A DNA stretch of 9,248 bases from Lachnoclostridium sp. UBA1781 (GTDB taxonomy: Bacteria; Bacillota; Clostridia; Lachnospirales; Lachnospiraceae): positions 1 through 9,248 of the forward strand of contig DCGJ01000091.1 in the NCBI GenBank assembly GCA_002315495.1. Direction: 5' to 3'. The position numbers were made by a program, and so were the translations under genes. A model generated the notes under the pieces. The model did not search any database and was not told where the DNA came from. It saw only the letters and a list, made by a program, of their open reading frames with translations. Of the stretch, positions 1-6,464 are shown piece after piece (position 1 is the first letter of the stretch; every line of letters begins with the position of its first letter).

Positions 1-5
1 ACAAA

Positions 6-56
6 GGCGCCATGAAAAAATGAAATAATCATTTTTTCACAGCGCCGCATTTTCTT
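6..56. terminator. Long hairpin, possible bidirectional terminator after rnpB
   Basis: GGCGC (6-10) pairs with GCGCC (42-46), and the 11-base arm TGAAAAAATGA (13-23) pairs with TCATTTTTTCA (29-39) around a 5-base loop. A CA/CA mismatch separates the two stem parts. On the plus strand it is followed by a T-rich tail (TTTTCTTTTT, 50-59), good for ending a plus-strand gene outside the window. On the minus strand it lies 14 bases past the rnpB 3' end, but only TTTGT is visible before the window edge, so its strength as the rnpB terminator cannot be judged. Confidence 0.7.
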
Positions 57-59
57 TTT

Positions 60-410
60 ATGAGTAACACTATAAGCCGGGTTCTGTATCTGATGATCAT
101 CTTTCTTGACTACCTGTTACCAGGCAGCTCCTTTCGATGCTTTCACATCGAAAACGCAACCAACCCGGAAGCACGACGGGCCGCCGTATTGCTCCCTATC
201 CGGTCTTGCTATGAGTGGGGTTTACACAGCCATCTCCGTTACCGGCGATGCGGTAGTCTCTTACACTGCCATTCCACCCTTACCGCTTACGCGGCGGTTT
301 CTTTTCTGTTGCACTTTCCCTGGGGTCACCCCCGCCGGACGTTATCCGGCACCCTGCCCTGTATAGCCCGGACTTTCCTCACCTTGCGGCGCGATCATCT
401 GTGCTACTCG
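60..410 (-). ncRNA. RNase P RNA, bacterial class A (rnpB)
   Basis: This is the catalytic RNA of ribonuclease P, which with the RnpA protein removes the 5' leader of precursor tRNAs. On the minus strand the universally conserved 5' P4 segment GAGGAAAGTCCGGGCT lies at 365-380, and its 3' partner ACAGAACCCGGCTTAT lies at about 71-86. The GGGTTGG loop that contacts the tRNA CCA end is at 160-166, and the class A string AGTGCAACAGA is also present. Helix P1 closes the molecule: GAGTAGCAC (401-409) pairs with GTGTTACTC (62-70) with one G-U pair. This fixes both ends to within a few bases and gives about 350 nt, normal for class A. The expected start from the promoter at 417-445 agrees with the P1 boundary. 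Open reading frames across this stretch are coincidental. Confidence 0.96.
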
Positions 411-416
411 CGTTGT

Positions 417-445
417 ATCTTAACTTGTATGTCATTCCTTGTCAA
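417..445 (-). promoter_or_regulatory. Sigma-70 type promoter of rnpB
   Basis: On the minus strand a perfect -35 TTGACA (440-445) and a -10 TAAGAT (417-422) are separated by 17 bases. The predicted start is about base 410, where RNase P helix P1 begins. The -35 box lies 9 bases past the stop codon of the upstream kinase gene, so rnpB has its own promoter but also sits in the path of read-through from the rpoD operon. Confidence 0.88.
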
Positions 446-454
446 GATTTGCTT

Positions 455-2110
455 TTATACGTTGAAGCAGCTTCCGCCAATGAACTCACGAACGATGGAA
501 TTTTGCGGAATGGCATCCGTTGGAATGCCGAGGAAGTAATCGAGGAACTTTAACAGTCGAACGGCCTCGTTATATTCCGGACAATCCGGCGTAATTCCGA
601 ACAGTAACGGTTCTGCATACTGCTTCAATACCGCAAGCTCGAAAATGGACGCGGAGTTAAACGTATAATCGGCTTCCTCCTGGAACGGGAAGATATAATT
701 CTCTTCTCCGTGGCGAACCGACGGCCACATGGCAATGGTATTTCTTGCTGAGGTTCCTCTGGAACGCTGGTCACGCACCATGCGGCGAAGCAAACGCCCG
801 TCCGTTGTTGGAATGCGGTTATGTAAATCAACATTCAGTTCGGTCAATGCACTGATGTAAACCTTAAACTTGCTTTCCTTTGGAAGAGTGTACGACAGCT
901 TATCGTTTAAACCATGAATACCCTCAATAACAAGGATATCCTCCGCCCCCAAGGTCAGCGTATTGCCGCGAAATTCCGACTTTCCGGTCTTAAAGTTGAA
1001 GGTTGGCATCTCCACAGTCTCTCCGCGAAGCAGTGCCTGCATCTTGTCGTTAAACATCTCAATGTCCAACGCTTCCAGACACTCAAAATCATAGGTTCCG
1101 TCCGGATGCTTCGGTGTCTTTTCACGATCAATATAGAAATCATCGAGCGCAATCGGATGCGGCTTAAATCCGAGTGTCTTTAACTGAATGGACAGACGAT
1201 GGGAAAATGTGGTTTTTCCTGAAGAAGACGGTCCGGCAATCATAACAAACTTCACATTGCCGCGCTCTCTCACCTTCTCTGCAATATCACCCAATCGCTT
1301 TTCGGTCAGTGCCTCCTGCATCAAAATGAGTTCCTCTGTCTTCCCGTTTGCAATCGCATAATTCAAATCGCCGACCGTGATAATATCCATAATCTCACCC
1401 CAGCGATGAGCATCATCCAGGGCCTGATACAGTTTTTCTCTCTCCGGAAGGCTCGGAATTCTGTCCGGCTCCTCTGAAGTCGGAATCATTAAAAGGAATC
1501 CCTTCTTATACGGAACCACATCGAACACATCCAAACACCCGGTAGAAATCGGCATATACCCATAGAAGTAATCGGTGTAATCCTCCAGGCAATACACATT
1601 CGTCTTGGAGCTGCGACGATAGGTAAGAAGTCGCACCTTGTCCGACATGCCCTGATTTTCAAAGAGAGAAACTGCATTTGACGTATTCATATTCTTCTTC
1701 TCAATCGCCTTATCCGCTTTTACCAAAAGCCCCATGGCTTCCTTGACCTTTTCGCAAAACCCTTCCGGAAGTCCGCCCTTAACCTCACAGTAAAGACCGT
1801 TTCCGATTGTATGCTCAAGGCAGGTTTTGGCACTCATCTCCATCCCGTAAACCTTACGGATTGCAGTAAGCAGTACCATGGAAAGACCTCTCTCATAGGT
1901 CTTTCTTCCTGCGGAATCCTTCATTGTCACAAAGGAAATCTCCGCATCCTTATACAGATTTTTAAACATCTCGCAAAGTTTCCCATTCACCTTTGCAAGC
2001 ATTACCGTTTTTGTGTCCAAACCAAGGTTCGCAGCGATTTCTACCACGCTGGTTCCGGCGGCATAATTCCTCGCTTCTCCCTGGTACGTAATTGTAATAT
2101 TCTTCTCCAT
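455..2110 (-). CDS. Nucleoside kinase, uridine-kinase-like, with N-terminal TGS domain
   Basis: A 551-residue protein expected to phosphorylate a nucleoside with ATP or GTP in cytosolic salvage; the substrate cannot be told from sequence. Residues 1-60 look like a TGS domain. Residues about 60-200 resemble the second additional domain of threonyl-tRNA synthetase (HTIGNGLYCEV). The C-terminal half is a P-loop kinase: Walker A GPSSSGKTT near 293-301, the uridine-kinase-like ALDDFYIDRE near 321-330, and EGIHGLN near 396. This three-part architecture is known in Firmicutes annotated as nucleoside kinase. I chose the ATG at 2110 because AAAGGG lies a few bases upstream; an in-frame GTG at 2125 would add five residues but has no ribosome binding site. 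It is probably last in the operon, 59 bp after trmK, with no terminator before rnpB. Confidence 0.88.
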   Translation of the reverse strand: MEKNITITYQGEARNYAAGTSVVEIAANLGLDTKTVMLAKVNGKLCEMFKNLYKDAEISFVTMKDSAGRKTYERGLSMVLLTAIRKVYGMEMSAKTCLEHTIGNGLYCEVKGGLPEGFCEKVKEAMGLLVKADKAIEKKNMNTSNAVSLFENQGMSDKVRLLTYRRSSKTNVYCLEDYTDYFYGYMPISTGCLDVFDVVPYKKGFLLMIPTSEEPDRIPSLPEREKLYQALDDAHRWGEIMDIITVGDLNYAIANGKTEELILMQEALTEKRLGDIAEKVRERGNVKFVMIAGPSSSGKTTFSHRLSIQLKTLGFKPHPIALDDFYIDREKTPKHPDGTYDFECLEALDIEMFNDKMQALLRGETVEMPTFNFKTGKSEFRGNTLTLGAEDILVIEGIHGLNDKLSYTLPKESKFKVYISALTELNVDLHNRIPTTDGRLLRRMVRDQRSRGTSARNTIAMWPSVRHGEENYIFPFQEEADYTFNSASIFELAVLKQYAEPLLFGITPDCPEYNEAVRLLKFLDYFLGIPTDAIPQNSIVREFIGGSCFNV

Positions 2111-2169
2111 GTTTTTCCCTTTCACTCATTTAAAAAGGCTTTTCAAGTCTCCCAAAAGTAGCGTAACTC

Positions 2170-2868
2170 TTATGAAAATGCTTCCCGAGCCTCCATGAAA
2201 AGTCTCAACTCTTCCGTAAGTTCTTGCTTTCGCTTCAACGTTTCGAGCCGCTCGGAATGCTCCATAGCAGAGAGAAAACTCTGTTTCTTTGCAATCTGCT
2301 CCTCCAAATACTGAACAGCCACCTGTTTCCCGGCTTCCGTTATGCCACGCGCACCGGAAATATATTCCGCTTCGGAATAAGGCACCGGCTCCATTCCCGG
2401 CACTGCACGAAATACATGATACAGTTTTCCGTCTTCCACGAGTCGGTCCTCGGTAACAATGTGGTACTTCATGTCGTGAAGCTTCTTACGAACGCTTGGA
2501 ATATCGGATTGTGGTTGCAAAATCAGCTGCTTCACATCAGAAAATGCTTCCGGCTTATCGGACAGGATCTTGCACATCAGCTCACCACCCATACCGGCAA
2601 TCACTACCGCATCCGCTTCCCCCGGCGCAAGTTCTTTGACTCCGTCAGAAAGACGTGTTTCGCCCCGTTCGTCCATATGAAAGAAAGACAGATTCTCTTT
2701 TGCTTTCGATAGCGGCCCCGGTCGCAAATCCATACAGATTGCCCGCTCACAGATTCCCTCCCGTAATAACCAGATCGAGAGATATCCGTGATCACAGCCT
2801 ACGTCTGCCAGGCATTTGCATGGCTCCACAAGCGAAGCCACCATTTTTAATCGTTCTGAAATATGCAT
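2170..2868 (-). CDS. trmK: tRNA (adenine(22)-N1)-methyltransferase TrmK
   Basis: A 232-residue class I SAM-dependent methyltransferase of the TrmK (YqfN) family, which methylates N1 of adenine 22 in the D-loop region of tRNA. The SAM-binding motif I DVGCDHGYL is at residues 22-30, an acidic motif II residue is in CMDLRPGPLSKA, the family signature IAGMGGELM is near 90-98 and LQPQSD is near 117-122. The C-terminal about 70 residues (from about 160) are charged and helical and probably form the coiled coil typical of the family. Length is normal. Its ATG lies one base after the rpoD stop, and its ribosome binding site GGAG is inside the last rpoD codons, so translation is very likely coupled. 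The sigA-trmK neighbourhood is conserved in Firmicutes. Confidence 0.93.
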   Translation of the reverse strand: MHISERLKMVASLVEPCKCLADVGCDHGYLSIWLLREGICERAICMDLRPGPLSKAKENLSFFHMDERGETRLSDGVKELAPGEADAVVIAGMGGELMCKILSDKPEAFSDVKQLILQPQSDIPSVRKKLHDMKYHIVTEDRLVEDGKLYHVFRAVPGMEPVPYSEAEYISGARGITEAGKQVAVQYLEEQIAKKQSFLSAMEHSERLETLKRKQELTEELRLFMEAREAFS

Positions 2869-2869
2869 C

Positions 2870-4090
2870 TTACTCCAAATAATCCTTCAATTTTCTGCTT
2901 CTGGAAGGATGACGCAGTTTTCTAAGCGCCTTTGCCTCAATCTGACGAATACGCTCACGGGTAACGTTAAATTCCTTACCAACCTCTTCCAGCGTTCTGG
3001 CACGTCCGTCAATCAAACCGAAACGAAGCTGAAGCACGCGGCGCTCACGATCGGTCAGGGTTTCCAGAAGCTCCTGAATCTTCTCCTGAAGCATAATGCG
3101 GGCAGTTGCTTCCTCCGGTCCGAGCATCTGCTCATCCTTAATGAAGTCACCCAGATGGCTGTCATCCTCTTCACCGATTGGGGTATCCAGGGAAATCGGC
3201 TCGGCGCTGGTTTTAAGTACCTCACGCACACGCTCAACCGACATGTTCATAGCCTCGGCAAGCTCGGTCTCCGTCGGTTCACGGCCAAGCTCCTGCGTCA
3301 GGTTACGGCTGACACGATAGGTCTTGTTAATCACCTCAGACATATGCACCGGAATACGAATGGTGCGGGACTGGTCCGCAATGGAGCGGGTGATCGCCTG
3401 ACGAATCCACCAGGTTGCGTAGGTGGAGAATTTGTATCCCTTGGTATGGTCGAACTTGTCAACCGCCTTCAAAAGGCCCATGTTGCCTTCCTGAATCAAA
3501 TCCAAGAATGACATTCCGCGGCCAACGTAACGCTTCGCGATACTAACTACAAGACGAAGGTTCGATACCGTCAGCTTATCTCTGGCAGCCTTGTCACCGG
3601 CAGCAATTCGCTCAGCGAGTTCAATCTCCTCGTCAACGGTCAGAAGCTGGGAATTACCAATCTCATGAAGGTACTGCTTTACCGGGTCATCCGCCATGGC
3701 CTCTGCCAACGCATCTGCCGCCAGCATCTGACTGTCACGGTCCCCCAGTTCCTCCTCTTCAATATCCAGAAGCATCTGATCGTCCGGTCCATCCAGATTG
3801 AGAAGTGCCTTCTCGTCCGGCTCCTCAATCTCCAGAAGTTCCTTCTCGCTCGGCTCCTCCTGCTCCTTGGCAATCTTGAAGCCACAGTCCTCGAGACGAT
3901 TCATGACATCCTTCATGCGGTCCTTATCCAGCTTCAGGTCCTCGAAACAGTCTTGAATCTGCTTTGGCTCCAGCACGCCTTCGTTCGACGATGCAAGCGC
4001 AACGAGCTCACCCATTTTAACCTCGAAAATGCTCTCCTGCTCCTCAACGCTCATAGTATTCTTTTGGCTTGTTTTCTTTTCTTTCTGCAA
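2870..4090 (-). CDS. rpoD: RNA polymerase housekeeping sigma factor RpoD (SigA)
   Basis: The primary sigma-70 factor, which directs core RNA polymerase to -35/-10 promoters such as those in this window. It has 406 residues. An N-terminal region 1.1-like segment (about 18-78) precedes an acidic repeat linker (79-122). Region 1.2 has DPVKQYLHEIG (135-145). Region 2 carries the core-binding and -10 recognition helices (GYKFSTYATWWIRQAITRSI, 218-237). Region 3 is about 249-325. Region 4 ends in the -35-binding helix-turn-helix (TLEEVGKEFNVTRERIRQIE, 366-385). The start is TTG: AGAAGGA (4099-4105) lies 8 bases upstream, whereas the first internal ATG (4054) has no ribosome binding site and would cut 12 residues. 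It lies 64 bp after the CBS gene with no clear -35 between, so it is probably co-transcribed from the CBS promoter. Confidence 0.97.
   Translation of the reverse strand: MQKEKKTSQKNTMSVEEQESIFEVKMGELVALASSNEGVLEPKQIQDCFEDLKLDKDRMKDVMNRLEDCGFKIAKEQEEPSEKELLEIEEPDEKALLNLDGPDDQMLLDIEEEELGDRDSQMLAADALAEAMADDPVKQYLHEIGNSQLLTVDEEIELAERIAAGDKAARDKLTVSNLRLVVSIAKRYVGRGMSFLDLIQEGNMGLLKAVDKFDHTKGYKFSTYATWWIRQAITRSIADQSRTIRIPVHMSEVINKTYRVSRNLTQELGREPTETELAEAMNMSVERVREVLKTSAEPISLDTPIGEEDDSHLGDFIKDEQMLGPEEATARIMLQEKIQELLETLTDRERRVLQLRFGLIDGRARTLEEVGKEFNVTRERIRQIEAKALRKLRHPSRSRKLKDYLE
3758..3856 (-). repeat. Three tandem 11-codon acidic repeats inside rpoD
   Basis: Residues 79-89, 90-100 and 101-111 of RpoD are three consecutive copies of an 11-residue unit with consensus (E/G)P(S/D)(E/D)(K/Q)xLLx(I/L)(E/D). 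A more degenerate acidic stretch follows to about 122. The unit sits between region 1.1 and region 1.2, a part of sigma factors known to vary in length and acidity. The repeat is plain in the protein sequence; any function is unknown. Confidence 0.85.
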
Positions 4091-4098
4091 CTTGGTGT

Positions 4099-4105
4099 TC
4101 CTTCT
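4099..4105 (-). promoter_or_regulatory. Ribosome binding site supporting the TTG start of rpoD
   Basis: AGAAGGA on the minus strand lies 8 bases before the TTG at 4088-4090. The first in-frame ATG (4052-4054) is preceded by an A-rich stretch without a Shine-Dalgarno match. The site therefore decides the start in favour of TTG. Confidence 0.8.
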
Positions 4106-4121
4106 CTCTGCTCGATCTTAC

Positions 4122-4153
4122 AGCATTTCTCAAATATCTTGCGCGCAAATGCT
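4122..4153 (-). other. Inverted repeat with nested TTGCGCGCAA palindrome between CBS gene and rpoD
   Basis: On the minus strand AGCATTT (4147-4153) and AAATGCT (4122-4128) form a 7-bp inverted repeat with an 18-base loop. A perfect 10-base palindrome TTGCGCGCAA (4139-4148) overlaps its upstream arm. No T-run follows, so it is not a standard terminator. A -10-like TAAGAT lies just downstream at 4115-4120 but has no matching -35. It may be a processing hairpin or an operator, or it may be chance. Confidence 0.45.
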
Positions 4154-4154
4154 C

Positions 4155-4556
4155 CTATTTCATATGCTTATAGCAATAATGAATGACATCGCTACGCTTT
4201 ACAATTCCGATAAAGATTTCACTGTCATCAATAATCGGAATAAAGTTCTGGTTCATCGCCATCTGAATCAGGTCCTCAACCTCAGCGTTCACATTCACCG
4301 CCTTGTTGTTACGGCTGCGTGGCACCTTGGTAATCGGCATGCTTTCCGCTTCCTTCATATTCAGATTGGCTTCATTCTTAATCGCCCACAACAAATCACC
4401 CTCGGTGATTGTTCCGACATAACGACCATTCACGTCAATCATCGGCACGGACTGGTAACGATGGTGCTCCATCTTCTCCAACACCTGACGCACGGTATTC
4501 GTGTTCGACACATAAGCAACCTCACTTTTCGGCGTCAAGAAAAACAATACATTCAT
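4155..4556 (-). CDS. Small protein with two CBS domains
   Basis: A 133-residue cytosolic protein made almost entirely of a CBS-domain pair (Bateman module), which in other proteins binds adenine nucleotides or related ligands as an energy sensor. The first domain spans about residues 5-60, with the end motif VGTITEGDLL; the second spans about 72-130, with IGIVKRSDVI, where K replaces the usual T/S of the ligand motif. No catalytic, DNA-binding or membrane part is visible, so its partner is unknown. I chose the ATG at 4556 because AAAGGA lies a few bases upstream. A longer in-frame reading from 4664 would begin near the predicted transcription start and has an unlikely cysteine-rich N-terminus. 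It stands first in the rpoD operon, which raises the possibility of an energy-linked regulatory role (inference). Confidence 0.85.
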   Translation of the reverse strand: MNVLFFLTPKSEVAYVSNTNTVRQVLEKMEHHRYQSVPMIDVNGRYVGTITEGDLLWAIKNEANLNMKEAESMPITKVPRSRNNKAVNVNAEVEDLIQMAMNQNFIPIIDDSEIFIGIVKRSDVIHYCYKHMK

Positions 4557-4612
4557 AACAATTCCTTTCCGAATTCCCTTACATACTACACACACATTGA
4601 CACAATACGCGT

Positions 4613-4648
4613 GGGGCAAAAAAAACGTGAGCATTTCCTTTTCGCCCC
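4613..4648 (-). promoter_or_regulatory. Leader hairpin in the 5' UTR of the CBS gene
   Basis: On the minus strand GGGGCGAAAA (4639-4648) can pair with TTTTTGCCCC (4613-4622), including one G-T pair, around a loop of about 16 bases. It lies in the roughly 110-base untranslated leader between the predicted start (about 4666) and the ATG at 4556. It could affect RNA stability or expression, but no known riboswitch fold is recognised. Confidence 0.45.
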
Positions 4649-4652
4649 CCTC

Positions 4653-4714
4653 GAAAATGCACACCGAGCAAGATTATAGCATTTTCAAAAAAGGCTTGTC
4701 AAGGAAAATGCACA
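4653..4714. repeat. GAAAATGCACA boxes flanking the CBS promoter
   Basis: Two identical 11-base direct repeats GAAAATGCACA lie at 4653-4663 and 4704-4714 on the plus strand, 51 bp apart. An inverted partial copy GCATTTTC is at 4679-4686 in the promoter spacer. Relative to the predicted start at about 4666, one box lies just downstream and the other just upstream of the -35. This is the placement expected of a paired operator, possibly for looping or autoregulation (inference). Confidence 0.5.
4673..4702 (-). promoter_or_regulatory. Consensus sigma-70 promoter for the CBS-rpoD operon
   Basis: On the minus strand a perfect TTGACA (4697-4702) and a perfect TATAAT (4673-4678) are 18 bases apart, with a TGC extended -10 directly before the TATAAT. 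The predicted start is about 4666. It is the strongest promoter by consensus in the window and has no rival before trmK, so it probably drives CBS, rpoD, trmK and the kinase. Confidence 0.88.
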
Positions 4715-4792
4715 GTCAGTTCCTTGTCATTTTTCGGTATTTTTCACAAAAAACGGGCATGGATTTCTGCAGCCGAACACCTCCTTCCGCAG

Positions 4793-4821
4793 TTGACAAA
4801 AATGCGGCCTCGGCATATAGT
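4793..4821 (+). promoter_or_regulatory. Sigma-70 promoter of gltX
   Basis: TTGACA (4793-4798) and TATAGT (4816-4821) are spaced 17 bases apart. The predicted start is about 4828, leaving a short leader of about 24 bases that contains GGAGG (4841-4845). There is no room for a T-box, so gltX is not controlled by a tRNA-sensing leader from this promoter. It is divergent from the CBS promoter; the two -35 boxes are 90 bp apart. Confidence 0.88.
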
Positions 4822-4851
4822 TAACGGGAACTATTTTTTTGGAGGTCTATT

Positions 4852-6324
4852 ATGAAGATTCGTACCAGATACGCACCGAGTCCAACCGGTCGTATGCATG
4901 TAGGAAACCTGCGTACCGCCCTTTATGAGTTCCTGATTGCAAAGCATGAGGGTGGCGATTTTATTTTGAGAATTGAGGATACCGACCAGGAACGTTACGT
5001 GGAAGGTGCCGTTGATATTATTTACCGCACGATGGAAAAGACCGGATTGATTCATGATGAAGGTCCGGATAAGGATAAAGGCTTTGGTCCGTATGTTCAG
5101 AGCGAGCGTATGGCGACGGGCATTTATCTCGAGTATGCGAAGCAGCTCATTGAAAAAGGTGAGGCCTACTACTGCTTCTGTACCAAGGAGCGTCTTGAAA
5201 GCCTGAAGACTTCCGTTGAAGGAAGCGCTGATGACAAGGAGATTACCAAGTACGATAAGCATTGTCTCTACCTTTCCAAGGAGGAGATTGAGGCCAATCT
5301 TGCTGCCGGTCTTCCTTATGTTATTCGCCAGAACATTCCGAACGAGGGGACCACTACCTTCACCGATGCGATTTACGGTTCCATCACCGTGGATAACTCC
5401 GAACTGGACGACATGATTCTCATTAAGTCCGACGGATATCCGACTTACAATTTTGCAAACGTTATTGATGATCATTTGATGCAGATTACACACGTTGTTC
5501 GTGGTAATGAGTACCTCTCTTCCACACCGAAGTACACCCGTTTGTACCAGGCATTTGGCTGGGAAGAGCCGGTTTACGTTCACTGCCCACTTATCACCAA
5601 TGAGGAGCATCAGAAGCTTTCCAAGCGTTCGGGTCACTCTTCCTTTGAGGACCTTTTGGAGCAGGGCTTCGTAACCGAAGCAATCGTAAACTTCATCGCA
5701 CTCCTTGGCTGGAGTCCGACCGACAATCAGGAGATCTTCACTTTGGAGGAGCTGATTCAGAACTTCGATTACAACCACATCAGCAAGTCTCCTGCCGTAT
5801 TTGACATGGCGAAGCTTCGCTGGATGAATGGCGAGTATCTGAAGGCAATGGACAGCGAGAAGTATTATGAGCTTGCCCTTCCTTATGTATCCGCAGTTGT
5901 TCGCAAGAATTACGATTTGAAAGCCATTGCTGATTTGGTAAAGACCCGTATCGAAACCCTCTTAGATATCGCTGAGAAGATTGATTTCTTCGAGGAGCTT
6001 CCGGATTATGATATCGAGATGTACACCCATAAGAAGATGAAGACCAATTCCGAGAATTCTCTTCAGGTACTTCAGGATATGCTTCCTCGCTTCGAGGCTT
6101 TGGACGATTACTCCGTAGCCGGCGTAGAGAAGGTATGTATGGATTATGTTGCCGAGAAAGAAATCAAAAACGGTATCTGCTTATGGCCGGTTCGTACCGC
6201 AGTTTCCGGCAAGCAGATGACACCGGGTGGTGCTTACGAAATCATGAGCATCCTTGGCAAGGAAGAGAGCCTTCGTCGTATCCGTATCGGTATCGAGAAG
6301 CTTTCCGCTGCTGTAAACGCATAG
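4852..6324 (+). CDS. gltX: Glutamyl-tRNA synthetase
   Basis: A 490-residue class I aminoacyl-tRNA synthetase that charges tRNA-Glu with glutamate in the cytosol; in many Firmicutes it also misacylates tRNA-Gln for the GatCAB pathway, which cannot be decided here. The class I HIGH signature appears as HVGN in SPTGRMHVGNLRTALY (10-25), and the KMSKS loop appears as KLSKRSG (255-261). C108-x-C110 and C138 fit the zinc-ribbon region of bacterial GluRS. The C-terminal part from about residue 320 is the helical anticodon-binding domain. Length is typical. GGAGG lies 6 bases before the ATG. The gene has its own promoter and a strong terminator, so it is transcribed alone. Confidence 0.97.
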   Translation: MKIRTRYAPSPTGRMHVGNLRTALYEFLIAKHEGGDFILRIEDTDQERYVEGAVDIIYRTMEKTGLIHDEGPDKDKGFGPYVQSERMATGIYLEYAKQLIEKGEAYYCFCTKERLESLKTSVEGSADDKEITKYDKHCLYLSKEEIEANLAAGLPYVIRQNIPNEGTTTFTDAIYGSITVDNSELDDMILIKSDGYPTYNFANVIDDHLMQITHVVRGNEYLSSTPKYTRLYQAFGWEEPVYVHCPLITNEEHQKLSKRSGHSSFEDLLEQGFVTEAIVNFIALLGWSPTDNQEIFTLEELIQNFDYNHISKSPAVFDMAKLRWMNGEYLKAMDSEKYYELALPYVSAVVRKNYDLKAIADLVKTRIETLLDIAEKIDFFEELPDYDIEMYTHKKMKTNSENSLQVLQDMLPRFEALDDYSVAGVEKVCMDYVAEKEIKNGICLWPVRTAVSGKQMTPGGAYEIMSILGKEESLRRIRIGIEKLSAAVNA

Positions 6325-6339
6325 GTTTGTAATTTGTTG

Positions 6340-6376
6340 CCGGGCATTTTCATTAAAGAAGATGCCCGGTTTTTTG
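6340..6376 (+). terminator. Intrinsic terminator of gltX
   Basis: CCGGGCAT (6340-6347) pairs with ATGCCCGG (6362-6369), extended inward by TTTC/GAAG to a 12-bp stem with a 6-base loop. Six T residues follow directly (6370-6375). The stem begins 15 bases after the gltX stop codon. Confidence 0.95.
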
Positions 6377-6421
6377 TTGTCGGATATTGCAATGCAATTA
6401 CCTACTACCATAAAAATGCGC

Positions 6422-6441
6422 CGCGAGGATATTCGCTCGCG
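6422..6441 (+). other. Leader hairpin before the helicase gene
   Basis: CGCGAG (6422-6427) and CTCGCG (6436-6441) form a perfect 6-bp stem with an 8-base loop, ending 10 bases before the AAAGGGG ribosome binding site (6452-6458). There is no T-run, so it is not a terminator. Only a weak promoter candidate lies upstream (TTGCAA 6387-6392, CATAAA 6409-6414, 16-base spacer). The hairpin may affect RNA stability or ribosome access. Confidence 0.5.
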
Positions 6442-6464
6442 CAATGATAATAAAGGGGAATGAT